Part shown: piece by piece, positions 1 to 10,639 of the stretch | How positions within the stretch are numbered: the stretch's first letter is position 1 | Layout: every line of letters begins with the position of its first letter | Assembly: GCA_963969495.1 (NCBI GenBank) | Contig: OZ018317.1 | Span: forward strand, 29,654,503 to 29,718,502 | Direction: 5' to 3' | Length of the DNA stretch: 64,000 bases | Source: Ceratothoa steindachneri | Taxonomy: Eukaryota; Arthropoda; Malacostraca; Isopoda; Cymothoidae | The notes under the pieces: generated by a model | The model's database searches: none | What the model saw: only the letters and a program-made list of their open reading frames with translations | Told to the model about the DNA's origin: nothing | Program-made: the position numbers and the translations under genes

Positions 1-420
1 ATATCTATATCTATTCATTTTTGTTATTTAATTTTTACACTTATTCGATATTTATTCACTTTTCATCACTTTGATCTCGATATTTATTCACTTCTGTTAT
101 TAATTTTTTATATTTATTTACTTTTCATTATTTATATTCTATCCTTATTCGACATTTATTCACCTTTATTTGACATTCGTTCACCTTTCCTTATCATTTT
201 AATATTTCACTGTTCGTTATTACTTTCAAATTTGGTCGTACTTAATTTATTCACTATTCATTATAACTTTGCTACCCTTATTCGATATTTATTTGCCTTT
301 ATTTGCTATTTCTTCACCTTTCATTATCACTTTGATTTTTCACTGTTCGTTATTATTTACACCTTTGGTCGCACTTTGGCTTATTTATCACTAACTGTGT
401 ATCTTATGACCACTTTTTAT
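1..420. repeat. Degenerate AT-rich tandem repeat
   Basis: Variants of a phrase close to TTATTCGATATTTATTCAC followed by CTTTTCATTAT recur every 30-60 bases, for example near 45, 87, 145, 165, 250 and 277. It reads as an old, diverged minisatellite. It extends off the left edge of the window. Confidence 0.5.
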
Positions 421-715
421 TTTCTTGAAGATGGATGTAGTGGTGGTGTGAATGCAGTAGTCCGGAATGAATACCTCGCGGTCCATCAGTAGTTTTCTTA
501 ATTCCTTCGGCGACCACGGTCCACTAAAGATCCATTTGAGTCGCCTCGTTGAATTCCTACAGGTATTTGTTCTAGGTTTTCCTTTGGTGTCCTACAGTCG
601 GGAGTGCCCTGGACATTAACTTCCACTTCCGTTAGTGGTACTCCAGGACCATTCAGGTAATCCTCTCCTTCTTCTTGCTAATTTTGGGTTCTCTCTTCTT
701 TTTTCCGTGTAAAAT

Positions 716-1610
716 TCATAATCCTTTCCTTATGTATGCCTTCCTGTTAGTTAGATAATCAACCAGGAGTCCTTCCATCATGATGCCGAGATTAAGCTGA
801 AGGAGTTTATATTTTATTCCTTCGAGCCGTACCCTGCCAAAGGCCTTCTCGACGTCGCGGAGGACCACGTCCACGTAACCCTTTTCGGCAGTGGCTTGTG
901 CCAGCTTTTCTTTAATGAGTGCTAGAGCCGTGGTCTCTTTCTTTCCTGAATCCATACTGATGTTTATTATATTTGTCTGTTTCTTCGGGGAAATTGTCCA
1001 GTCTCCAGTTCACGATCTTTTTGAAAACCTTCCCTAGGAAGTTCAGCAGCGAAATGGGCCTATAGCTTTGGACCAGATTTGATGGTTTTCCTGGTTTTGG
1101 CAGGAAAACCATCTTCGCTACTTTGAACTTATCCGCGAAGGCTCTTCTATTTAGAGAGGCATTGAATAGGTCTTTTATGCAATAAGTATGTTTCCGGGGG
1201 TCTTCTCGTAGTTGTGGCCTGTTGTCCCGGATGCCTTTTGTTTGAAGGTGTTAATAGCTCATTTAATTTCCTCCGTCGTTATGATAGTTCCTAGTACTAG
1301 GTGTTATTCTACTCTGTTATCTACTGCTTCTTCCGGCGTAAGTTTGTGAGGATTGGTTCTTATGAATTCGGAGACTCTTCTCTCTGTCTCCTTATCGAAT
1401 CTTTCATTATATTCCTCTTCTATTAAGTAAATTTTGCTCCAATGGTCTCTGAATTTTATTTATATTTCTTCATTACTCCTCAGATATTCGTTATTGTTAT
1501 CGGTGATTTTAATTGGTTTCCTTGGTGGTTTGCTTTTTATTATGTTTATTAGCTTCCATGCCTCATTTGCAACTACTGTTGTTTCCGTTTTCCTTATTAA
1601 TAATAATAAT
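716..1610 (-). pseudogene. Non-LTR retrotransposon reverse transcriptase fragment (I/Jockey-like)
   Basis: On the minus strand, broken frames give a reverse-transcriptase core. From about 1600 down: a linker with AWKLINIIKS and KPPRKPIKITDNN, then FKVAKMVFLPKPGKP, then SYRPISLLNFLGKVFKKIV, then QYGFRK, then a frameshift near 940-955 into ALALIKEKLAQA and the motif-A region DVEKAFGRV. The usual motif-A Asp in AFD is Gly here. The catalytic YADD block is not found and the sequence becomes unrecognisable below about 716. The phrases match I/Jockey-type elements of arthropods rather than the CR1 copies elsewhere in the window. It lacks a start, endonuclease and 3' end, so it is a dead fragment. 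Clade assignment is from memory of motif style and is uncertain. Confidence 0.75.
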
Positions 1611-2195
1611 AATAGGTATTTATAACGTGCCCTTCAGGGCTGTTAGCCCTCCCAGAGCGCAGGTTGTGTAGCGAGTGTAGAGAAAGTTTACAGGGTAGAG
1701 AAGACAATTCTGAAGAGGCGAGACTTCAGGACACGTTTAAAAGTAGCAAGGGAGGGAGAGGATCGGACTTCAGCAGGAAGAGCATTCCAGAGCCTAGGAG
1801 CACAAACTGAGAAGGAACGGTCACCCATCGAGCAGAGGACAGAACGGGGAATGTTCAGGAGGGAAGCGAGGTTAGACCGGAGTGCCAGAAGATTTTGACG
1901 ACGGGAGAGGGCAGACGAGAGATAAGGTGGATCCTCGAGGTTTAGGGCCTTGTAGGTGATGAGAAGAATATTATGGTGGGTACGGAAGCGAATAGGTCTT
2001 CAGTGTAGCTCCTGTAACAGAGGCATCGAAGGAGAGAGCCTGAGGCAGCAAAGGAGGAGCTGGGTAGCATAGTTTTGAACTAGTTATAGGGGCAAAGTGA
2101 CGAAGAAGGGAGATTCACTAGAAGATAATTGCAGTAGTCTAAGCGTGAGGTGACGAAGTCATGAATAGTAGTCTCAAGGCTTCGTCGATCAAAAT
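1594..2195 (-). pseudogene. L2/CR1-supergroup retrotransposon 3' end with (ATT)n tail
   Basis: Read on the minus strand this is the C-terminal end of an L2-type reverse transcriptase. It begins with FVTSRLDYCNYLL near 2160. After some damage it gives RPIRFRTHHNILLITYKAL, then DPPYLSSALSRR, then MGDRSFSVCAPRLWNALPAE, then SLATFKRVLKSRLFR, ending at a TAA near 1688. A TGA replaces Trp in the usual LHWRP phrase and there is at least one frame break near 2050-2090. After the stop comes a short 3' UTR and an (ATT)n tail at 1594-1613, as is typical of L2-like elements. The phrases are very conserved in this clade, so the call is firm. It is severely 5'-truncated. Confidence 0.85.
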
Positions 2196-2240
2196 GGGAT
2201 CAATCACGTGAGAAGTTGCGACAATCGCCCTCCAAAGAAG

Positions 2241-2645
2241 CCCGTAGACTGCGTGGTCAGCTCATCGAGGTCTTCAAAAATACTTCGAGGGTTCGACAAT
2301 GTTGACTACCGGGATATTTTCACACTGAGTGAGAACAGAACGCGCAATCACGGCTTCAAACTTGAACTGAAGCGTTACAACCGCAATCTCTGTGGAATTT
2401 TTTTCACTTACAGTATCTGCGGTAAGTGGAACGCACTTCCAGTGGAAGTTGTCAACAGTGAATCTGTTGACCATTTCAAGTCAAGACTAGACAAAGTCTT
2501 GAAAAGTGGCCGTTCAGGGACGTAAAAAAAATTGAGCAGCCATGTGCCTGCTCGATTGGTAGTCCAAAGGTACTCTCTTTAAATGGACCGTAAGGTCTCC
2601 TTGGGGTACTTACTTTCCTTGTTACTCCTTGTTACTCCTTGTAAG
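2241..2645 (+). pseudogene. CR1-A retrotransposon 3' fragment
   Basis: Nearly identical to the last coding part and 3' UTR of the full-length element at 30400-35427. The peptide runs from VDCVVSSS through FDNVDYRDIFTLSENRTR to FKSRLDKVLKSGR, with a one-base insertion near 2280 and a stop that replaces the last residues. It ends in the family's 10-bp tail unit CCTTGTTACT repeated about 2.5 times. Unlike the other copies, it has no (CT)n tract on either side. Confidence 0.85.
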
Positions 2646-3380
2646 TACCAGTAACGCTAGGCCCAAACATTTTAAGACAAGGATTTATGTTCATCGGAGA
2701 GGATATAGGCCTCAAACTATTCCAAACCCGGAGGTAAAGATTACCAGCGGAGAGGAACGACGATACAATGATATATGGTCTAATCAGAATGAACTACAAA
2801 TGGATCTAGGGGGGTACATACCCCAAGGAGGAAGTGGAAAAGCTCCTGATAGAGGGTGCGTTCTTAGTTCCTTACAGCAGTTGGTACACCGTCAACATCG
2901 ATACCCTCAAAGTAATCATGTGTGGTCGAATGACGTGGGAAATAAAGTAGGACTCAAACATACAATGAACAGTAAATATGAATGCGCGAAAAAGTGAAGT
3001 GTAACTAAATTAATAGTGTTAAATATATGAACAAAAGTGAAAAAATAGTTTAAAAGAGAAATGTATAAAATTAAAATTTTAAATGCTGGTCAAACAGTAG
3101 TAATACAGGCAGAAAAAACACCATCAGTACTCCAAAATTAAACAGGTTAATAAAATATTTAGTGAAAGTATGAATAAAATCAAAATAGGTGAAACATGAA
3201 GTATATATAATCAAAATATTAATTTCAGTCATAGTGAAAAGGCTTCTTTCCAACTAAATGTGCTTTATCTCCTCAACACCTTTCAGTTTTTTGTCACTTT
3301 TGTACTTTTATTCTTTTAATTTTTTATGTTCTTTATACTTTGAAAAGGTTACTTACTCTCTTCATTTACGCTCTCCGCTC
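2646..3380. other. AT-rich DNA, nothing recognised
   Basis: Short open frames on both strands (for example 2629-2997) show no domain or codon pattern I recognise. I treat the stretch as noncoding. Confidence 0.4.
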
Positions 3381-3488
3381 CGCATGCAACGGACCTCCAG
3401 CTGTGAAGATGGTCGCAGAGATCGAAAGCTCAGCAACTTCCCGATCAATCTGTAAGGAAAAGTTGTAATAGTAATAAATACAAGTTTA

Positions 3489-3555
<67 letters not shown>

Positions 3556-3762
3556 TGTAGATGGGTAGCAGTCTTTCTTGACTGCAAATTTTGTTGAAGA
3601 CCATGGTATACTTCGCCTTGATCAATTTGCTTTCGCAAGTTTCTATCCTTCTAACTCTCTTTTTTAGTCCATCTTGTAGATGGTAGATAATTTGTCCTAT
3701 ATTTATATCTCTTTTTAATAAATGCTTTTTGAAAAACAAAACTAAATTGCTGAGCTTTCGAT
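3380..3762 (-). pseudogene. Possible Penelope-like element 5' region
   Basis: A minus-strand frame from about 3745 to 3560 reads HLLKRDINIGQIIYHLQDG, then ETCESKLIKAKYTMVFNKIC and LLPIYTNI, before running into (TA)n. This charged helical segment followed by FNxxC and LLPxYTN resembles the N-terminal part of Penelope-like proteins. The motif GATCGAAAGCTCAGCAA occurs at about 3419-3435 and inverted at 3746-3762. The first copy sits in GAAGATGGTC...GAAAGC, a phrase I associate with Penelope pseudo-LTRs. The family assignment is inference, helped by the GIY-YIG fragment next door. Confidence 0.45.
3491..3553. repeat. (TA)n microsatellite
   Basis: Uninterrupted TA dinucleotides, about 31 units. 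Confidence 0.98.
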
Positions 3763-3814
3763 CTTATTTGATTATCTTCGGAGCGTCTTTTGATATTCTT
3801 TCCTCCTTTACCGA

Positions 3815-4010
3815 TAAAGTATGCATCTGCAAAGCGGAGGACCTAAAAATCATATAGAGAGCGCGCACAACATCAACCTAATTAGAGATATTTTAGTTGA
3901 AAATATCAGAATTAAAAGAAAAGAGGGATATAAAGCTAGGCGGAACATCTTAGAAGCTATCTTAATAAACGAAGAAAAGCAGGCCCTCAGCAATCAGGCC
4001 ACGAGCTAGA
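3815..4010 (+). pseudogene. Penelope-like GIY-YIG endonuclease C-terminal fragment
   Basis: The frame reads SGGPKNHIESAHNINLIRD, then ILVENIRIKRKEG, then ARRNILEAILINEEKQALSNQ. The pattern of an H-x-x-x-x-H segment, an 'ILVEN.RI' strand and 'RRxxLEAIxIxxxxPxLNNQ' is the C-terminal half of the GIY-YIG endonuclease of Penelope-like elements. The GIY and YIG motifs and the reverse transcriptase are missing. It lies in opposite orientation to the putative 5' fragment at 3560-3745, so the remnants are rearranged. Confidence 0.6.
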
Positions 4011-4019
4011 ATTGAACAT

Positions 4020-4560
4020 TAAAGTTCTAAAAATTTCACTCACCGGATTGGCTCGTTTCCTTTGACGTTACGCTTAAACGAGGCGGAATAAATATCCCCT
4101 AAAAACCGTTTTCCTTTCATTCAGCTTGATTCTGACTCCACCATACTTCATCGGTAAAGGGGGAAAGAATACTAAATCGAGTAAGTTCGGCCGCTCACTC
4201 CGCCGTTAGGGATTTTCCACAATCGCCATCTAACTAGGCTTGATGTTGCCTGCCGTTGGTACATCGACGCGTCGAGTGCTCGTCCGCAGGGATAACGTTT
4301 ACAAGACGCACCTGCTGCCATGACTCTCCTATGTTTAATTTCTTCCCCTAAAGCAGAGTAAGGTGGAGGTTCACGCTCGTTTCTGCTAAGCTTGATGCAG
4401 TGACTGGCACGGTTGCGGCTAGAGAGCTGACGCCAATAAGGGAAAAGCGTCAAGAGGTAGGCGCATCAGCACCTACTACATCGGACGTTTCTCCAATAAG
4501 CAATCCCCTCAGACCCCTTGAGGCGGAAAAAAATCAGGAGGCATTACTTTCGCAACGACC
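4020..4560. other. Moderate-GC DNA, no gene recognised
   Basis: Short frames exist on both strands (4172-4453 minus, 4400-4560 plus), but neither has recognisable motifs. The plus frame simply continues into the CT/TA microsatellite. It could be the untranslated part of the adjacent Penelope-like remnant. Confidence 0.35.
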
Positions 4561-4561
4561 A

Positions 4562-4778
<217 letters not shown>

Positions 4779-4879
4779 GATAAGTAACTTTTTGCCTAAC
4801 TTCAGCATAAAAGAAAATAACAAAGAGAGTTCATTTATATGTACAGATATATTTACTAAAATTACTGGTTAAGGACTTG

Positions 4880-5815
4880 GAGGATTCTAATATTCATTTT
4901 ATTCAATGAAATCGTCATCGGGCTTAACCACGGACTCCGGGAGGCTCTGGAACCTGCAGGCTTTTTCGTCTTCCACGTTATTTAACTGGATAAAAACTTT
5001 GGTGGTGCACAGGGACTTGTTGTTCTCTGTCCTAACTACACCAGACACAAAATAGTCCACGGGAGTGCAGTTTGGGCAGTTGAAAAGCCAGAGTTAGGAG
5101 TGATGTGGTCAAATAAATTGTCTGAGGATCAATACTGGCTCTTACTACTCTTCTGGCATAGTGCAGCATCCTGTTGCCACGCCTAAGGCATTCCAACGGC
5201 CACATGCTGGATCAAGGGTTAAAACTAACTACTCCAGGCCCACAATGTAACTCTCCGGAAAGATAAACGTGGGCATAACGTGACACTCGCTACTGAGCAC
5301 CCCAAACGCTATGATGTGGATAGGGAACTTGGGATTTGGTTCTTCTCCCAGAGAAGAACCAAAGCATGCCAGATTTGAGGAGATGCTTCAGTTTGTTCTC
5401 AAGCTTCGCAGGATGTTTCTTATGCTATCCTTTATCTTTTGCAACATAGAATGGCCCTTTCTGATCTGGTTTAAGTATTAGCGGATGTCCTTATGCAGTA
5501 ACTCCGTGCTAAGAAACTCTGACACTCCCTTGTCCCTGGTTATAGACCGCATTGACAAGCTGGGAACGTTATTAATGATAACCTGGATCTCTTCAAAATA
5601 TTCGGGTGTTTTTTTCATATCAAATTGCAGCGAGTGAAGTTTCCTAGCCGCCGTACCCTCGTAATCACAGCTTGACTCATCCGACTCTTTCCTGATCATC
5701 TGCACCGTCATCAGATCGACACCCGATCACTCGGAGATCTTCGCATTGGAGCTCCAGGCGTGAATCACAAGCATCAAAGCTGCTTGTCTTTTCTTAATTT
5801 TTGAGGATTGGATTC
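4880..5815 (-). pseudogene. Mariner-related transposase pseudogene
   Basis: The minus strand reads, from about 5810: KRQAALMLVIHAW (first helix of the helix-turn-helix), TVQMIRKESDESSCDYEG, ARKLHSLQFDMKKTPEYF, IINNVPSLSMRSITRDKGVS, then a stop. It continues QIRKGHSMLQKIKDSIRNIL, HIIAFGVLSSECHVMPTFIF, and near the C-terminus PVDYFVSGVV and SLPESVVKPDDDFIE. This order matches the arthropod mariner-like family whose proteins read 'PSKSIRSIARDMGVS...', 'GHVMPPFIF' and 'PLDYYVWGVVE'. Many stops and frameshifts make it nonfunctional. A second relic of the same family lies at 13783-14340. No clear terminal inverted repeats were found. Confidence 0.8.
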
Positions 5816-6187
5816 AGCCATGAAATTGCTTCCTTCACAAACGATACACAACTGATTCTATTATGATATGAAGAAGAGAGAACTGATGCCAGACAACACG
5901 TATGCGCTGAATTCAGAGTTACCAATAGCGATAAATTACCTATCGCCGCATTAGTTATGGTATAATAGAGCCCCACTTCCGTGTCCCTTTGCAAAAAGAA
6001 TGACCTGGAATTTTTTCCAAGGTAAACTGCAGAATATTGCACAAATATGATATATTGTTAAATTTTACAATGAATCGAACTCAAATGAGGTTCAAATTAG
6101 TATTACTTCTATATTTTAATAATTAATGACGCATCGAATCCGAATGTCTTGTTATCACTTAGATACTTCCGCTCCTCGAGAAATTCA

Positions 6188-6189
<2 letters not shown>

Positions 6190-6238
<49 letters not shown>
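6190..6238. repeat. (TA)n microsatellite, insertion site of a Tc1-like element
   Basis: TA dinucleotides that directly abut the left terminal repeat of the Tc1-like element starting at 6239. The element uses a TA target, so it probably inserted into or at the edge of this tract. Confidence 0.95.
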
Positions 6239-6241
<3 letters not shown>

Positions 6242-7771
6242 TAGCAGTCATAGTGATTCTGATACTAAAACCCTACAATAGCTTTAACCAATAAATGATA
6301 ACTAATTCATGATAAATTACAGATATAAAAAAAAGGCATGGCTTTAGGTTGTACATGTATATTATGCATGTTAAGATATTCGAATGAAAGTGAAAATTAC
6401 GTGCAAAATGATCCAGACAACGTAATTCTATTACTTCTATTTTTGAGACAACCAACCAATTTACGATAGTAACTTACTTCCATGAATTTTTAGCACTTTC
6501 AGTCATTACTTTCTCAACTTCTAGACAGAAAACATGCCGAGGGAACCAACTACATCTAAGCTCCGTCAACAGGATCATATCTCCATCAGAGCTATAGCTG
6601 AAAGAGTTAAACGCCCCCAAGGTGTCCTACATAAAATAATATCTCGTTAAGATGCCACTGGCTCATGTATCAATGAAATTTCAAATGTTAGGCCTAGGAA
6701 ACCCTCAGAGAGAGATGACATGTCATTGTCCGTATCTCATAAAGGACCGATACAAGACAGCCAGGATTTTCCGAGAAGTAAATATAACTATGAGCATTAG
6801 TGTCTCCAGGAAGACAGTAACACACCGCCTGAAGAAAAGATCTTTAAAATCTCGCACACCAGCAGTCAAGCCATTGATCAGCCCTATGGACAAGAAAGCT
6901 TGTTATCCTTCGCCAGTAAGCACGTTCTATGAAAAGAAGACCAATGGTCCAAAGTACTCTTCAGTAATGAATCTAAGTATACTTTGTTTGGTTCAGATGA
7001 TAGGAGGTTCATCCGTCGAAGACCTGGCGAAAGATTATCTGTGAACTGCGTGAAGAGCAGTGTCAAGTTTGGTGCATAAATTCGGCTGACGGTACTGGGC
7101 CCACTTGTTCTCTTGCAGGGCAGAATTAATGTTTAAGTATATAAAGAACTTCTGCAAGCACATGTTGTGCCCCATATGAGAGCCTCATCTGCCCAACCTG
7201 CTATTTTTATGCCGAATAATACACCTTGCCACATAGCAATGTTAGGGAAGAATTTCCTGGATCAAAAGGAAGTACGCGTCATGAACTGGCATGCTCAGAG
7301 TCCCAACCTCAATCAGAATGAGGATTTGTGGAAAACTCTACGAGAAATAAGTAAGGAGAAAAACCCAAGCACCCTCAAAGAAATTTGGGAAATATTACAA
7401 GTTGAATAGAGAAAAATACATCAAAAGAATGCTAGAAGAGCTCAGTCCGTAATTGATAGTAAATAACTGCACGCCAAGTATTAATATATTGTAACAAACT
7501 AAAATTATTTGTTGAGTAACTTATATCATTGCACCTTATCATCCGAGTCTCTTGTTTTATCTGTCAGGATCATTTTGACTACCATATTTTTGGAATAAAA
7601 ATGCTCTTTTGCACCTAACTTGCAGTTTCATCCATCCTTACATGTAAAACTTATTGCCACGCTTATTTTATATTTTCAATTTACCATATATTATTTATCA
7701 TTATTTGGTTTGAGTCTACTGTAAGTTTTGTGATAGAAACCTAAGTGTCCGAATCCATATAGCCGTTACTG
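6239..7771 (+). mobile_element. Tc1-like DNA transposon, TIR to TIR
   Basis: The left end CAGTAGCAGTCATAGTGATT and the reverse complement of the right end, CAGTAACGGCTATATGGATT, match over about 30 bp. Both ends are flanked by TA (6237-6238 and 7772-7773), the standard Tc1/mariner target duplication. The total length of 1533 bp is normal for the group. It contains the broken transposase at 6534-7482. Confidence 0.85.
6534..7482 (+). pseudogene. Tc1-like transposase pseudogene
   Basis: Starts MPREPTTSKLRQQDHISIRA with a helix-turn-helix (IRAIAERVKR) and runs about 316 codons to a TAA, near the usual 340. Recognisable blocks are NVRPRKPSERDD (GRPR-type hook), FSNESKYTLFGSDDRRFIRR, PGERLSV, IFMPNNTPCHIA, VMNWHAQSPNLNQNEDLW and EIWEILQVE. 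Several frameshifts and stops interrupt it. Both catalytic aspartates read as Asn (SDES to SNES, and QDN to PNN). The final Glu position of the DDE triad survives as NEDLW. Confidence 0.88.
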
Positions 7772-7873
7772 TATAGAGGTATTACCGTCCAAAATGATCC
7801 AAACGACAGCGAAAACAAATTTTGGGGGGAATATAATCACTAAATTATTAACCGGAAAACATTTGTGTACGAG

Positions 7874-8600
7874 TTATAAGTAATTAGCATTTAGTGTGGA
7901 GGGTTTTATTTTCGATGATACTTTGCAACTCCTGCTACAGAAAGGAACATACCGTTGACACTCTTGCGCTGTAATCTTGTTCCATTCATCTTTAAGAACT
8001 TCCCATCGTTTTTTAACTGTTTTCGGATTAGCTGCTTTAGAACTCTTTTTGAGTGTCTTTCCAATATATTCATTGGGGTTCAGGTCCGGACTCTGTGCAA
8101 GCAGGTTCATAACAGTGAGGAACTCGGCGTCCAGTAGTCTTCGCCAAATTAGCCGTGTGGTAGGGGACATCATCCTGCACGAAAAATACAAGTTGGTCTT
8201 CGGAGGCTCTCAGATTGGCAAAAACATGCTGTCAGTCCAATTTCTTGTACACTTGTGCATTCATTATGCCTCATAAGCGCTCAATTTCTCAGTGCCTTTT
8301 ACAGAATTCACGTCCCAGGCCATAACATTTCCTCCGCCTAACTCTTCACTACTTTTGCCTTAATAAAAAGCAAATCTTTCACCTAGTCTGCTATAAACGT
8401 ACCTCGATATATTGTATCCTAAGAAAGTAAGGTTAGATTCATCACTGAACTAGACTTAGGCTCTATTTATCATCTGTCCATGTCATGTGTTACGTGGTAA
8501 ATGCAAGACGAGCCTTCTTCTTCTTCGGACTGATGAAGTGCTTGAACGCTCTATTGCGAACGTGAAGATTGCCTTCCTCCAGCCAACGCGACGCAGTCAA
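7874..8600 (-). pseudogene. Tc1-like transposase, C-terminal two thirds
   Basis: On the minus strand from 8600: RWLEEGNLHVRNRALKHF, ISPKKKKARLAFTT, WTDDK, FSDESNLTFLG (first catalytic Asp kept), GGNVMAWD, LYFSCRMMSP, MNLLAQSPDLNPNEYIGKTL and RWEVLKDEWNKITAQECQRY. This is the catalytic part of a Tc1-type DDE transposase, with stops between blocks. The N-terminal part is found 1.6 kb away at 10210-10520 on the same strand, because a CR1-like element inserted between the two halves. Confidence 0.88.
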
Positions 8601-8609
8601 ATGAGCAGA

Positions 8610-10205
8610 GGACTCCGGGTGGAAAAGTGTAGTAATGATAAGACCATAATGAATGATACATGGAAAATATACTACACAAATACTAGGAACATAAGGAATA
8701 AGATGGATTTGTTAAGATTTAACAGAATAAATGTCACTACATATTTGTTTACGTTTCAGAGCTGCCTAATTTGGCCTCCCCTTTTGTTTACATTTTTCCT
8801 GATTGCTTAATCAAAGAGATTTGTAAAGTTTTCTCCGTTCACTTAAATTGAATTACTAAGAAACGATTAAGTGTTTTTTTAACTTGAATTAGTTTCTATT
8901 TAGTTGTTTTTATGCTAAATGGCTGAATACATGGAATTATCTCAACATGAATCTGTGGGTGTTTGTTTTATAGGCTCGACAAATTTTGGTTAAACTATGG
9001 ACAAAAGTTTACTTACTTGGGGTAGTTTAGGGTGTAGTCCTCGCAGCCATGGTGGTCCACCGCTGCTCCCAGTCCTGGTGTCCCTCTTCATTTGGTACAC
9101 ACATTCTTGTGGATGGTTCTAATTGCATATTGCAGATGCATGATCTGACACAATCCTATGGATGCATTTTGCGGGTGGGTTTTGATAGATGCGGATGACT
9201 TTTGATAGGCTTTTGTGGTTTTTGTCATCCGTGAAATTATGTTATGTTATGTTAAGAGAACTAGCGAGTGTAGAGAATTTTGATGTTATTGCGATGACTG
9301 AGTCATGGCTATATTTTGCAGGAAAGAACTACCACAGAGGGAAAGGATAAACTTGTCATAGGATTATTATATAGGCAACCAAATCTTAGTAAGTAAGCTC
9401 CGTGTCCTCTGTAGCAGGAGTTAGAACGTGCATGTAGAAGTAAACAGACATATGTGCATAATGGGTGATTCTAATAATAAAAATATAGACTGAGAAGCTC
9501 TTGTAAGATGATCGCGAGGCTGAGGAATCGTTTACTATGGTATAGATGACTTATATGCTATTTATTTTCGCCCACTAACAAATAGGAAAAAAGGAAGAGA
9601 AGATACAGAGATTGAGGGGAATTTGTAAAATAGCGACCATTTTTAAATTAAATTTAAGTTAAACTGGAACGGGTTTATCAGTAAATAAATAAAGTTAAAA
9701 TCCCAGACTTTCGAAAAGCAGAATATACTGGATGAGGAGGAGGTACCTGATGATGGTTGTTGGGGAGTAGCGAGTGAGTTCGGGTCAGGTCAGGAAATGT
9801 GATGGGAAAGGCTAAATCTACAGAAGTTAGAAAGGAGAAGAGTTGGAAGAACCTTGATTGAAGTCTTCAAGTGTGTAAAAGGTTTTAATAGGGGAGACAT
9901 AGGTAAGGTTTTTACGTTTAGCGAACAGGATAAGACACGTAGCAATGGGCTTAAGCTCGACAAGTTTAGATTTAGGAAAGAGATTGGTAGAAATTGGTTT
10001 ACAAATCAAGTGGTAGATGAATGAAATAGGCTCACTAGTCATGCGATAGAAGCGTCCTTCCTACGGATTTTTAGGAATAGATTGAATAGATTTATTAATG
10101 AAGATGTTAGGTGGGACTGAGCTGGGTGATGGGAACAGGAGCTGCCTCCTATACGCTGTTGATTAGCTTTTTGCAGACTCCTTCCTTTTAATGTTCTTAT
10201 GATCA
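8610..10205 (+). mobile_element. CR1-like retrotransposon relic ('CR1-B'), nested in a Tc1 copy
   Basis: Starts with the CR1 endonuclease opening WKIYYTNTRNIRNKMDLL. After an insertion it resumes with ELASVENFDVIAMTESWL and AGKNYHRGK. Most of the endonuclease and nearly all of the reverse transcriptase are deleted or unreadable. The C-terminus is clear at 9845-10130: LKSSSVKGFNRGDIGKVFTF, SEQDKTRSNGLKLDKFRFRK, EIGRNWFTNQVVDE and NRLTSHAIEASF. It ends near the repeat-like tail at about 10195-10205. Its sequence differs strongly from the CR1-A copies, so it is a separate lineage. It splits the Tc1 transposase that reads on the other strand. Confidence 0.8.
8717..9250. mobile_element. 534-bp insertion with GTTAAG target duplication
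   Basis: The hexamer GTTAAG stands at both ends (8711-8716 and 9251-9256). Removing one copy plus the insert restores the CR1 endonuclease frame exactly between MDLLR and ELASVEN. The insert has no coding capacity and ends in TTATGTTATGTTAT, a short tandem tail like those of SINE or CR1-derived elements. I could not recognise a tRNA-like A/B box or terminal inverted repeats, so the class is open. Confidence 0.7.
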
Positions 10206-10209
10206 ACCT

Positions 10210-10520
10210 GCCTGGGGACATTGATGGCCAAAATCTCAATACTCTTTCTCTCGAAACGGCTGAAGCGGTCTTGAAGTGGTCCTACTTCACAATTTAGGTA
10301 ATGCATCAGTCTTTTCTTTTTCAGAACTTCCTTGGCCTACCGTTTGATTCAACATACTTACCAAAACCCATTTGGTCATAGGTTGACATAATATTATGGA
10401 CTACACTTTTGTAGAGCTTGACATTCTCTGCAATGCCTCCAATTAAAAGACCATCTCGTAGGGACAACTTTTTGATTAGCTCGCGGACAGAGAGAGGAGT
10501 GACAGATTTCTCTCGCATGT
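10210..10520 (-). pseudogene. Tc1-like transposase, N-terminal third
   Basis: The minus strand reads MREKSVTPLSVRELIKKLSL, then RDGLLIGGIAENVKLYKSVV, then IMSTYDQMGFGKYVE and GRPRKF. After a stop comes DHFKTASAVSRE. This is the paired helix-turn-helix region with the GRPR hook of a Tc1 transposase. It continues in the segment at 7874-8600 once the CR1-like insertion between them is subtracted. An upstream in-frame extension to 10635 looks noncoding. Confidence 0.85.
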
Positions 10521-10639
10521 TCCGTTGACGAACGCTGGTAAAAGAATGACCTAATATGGATGATAATGAACTGAAATTAGTTGTTAGGTAAGGAATGCCG
10601 GTTCTCTCTACGATAAACCTAAGCGCTCGGTTCATTTTG

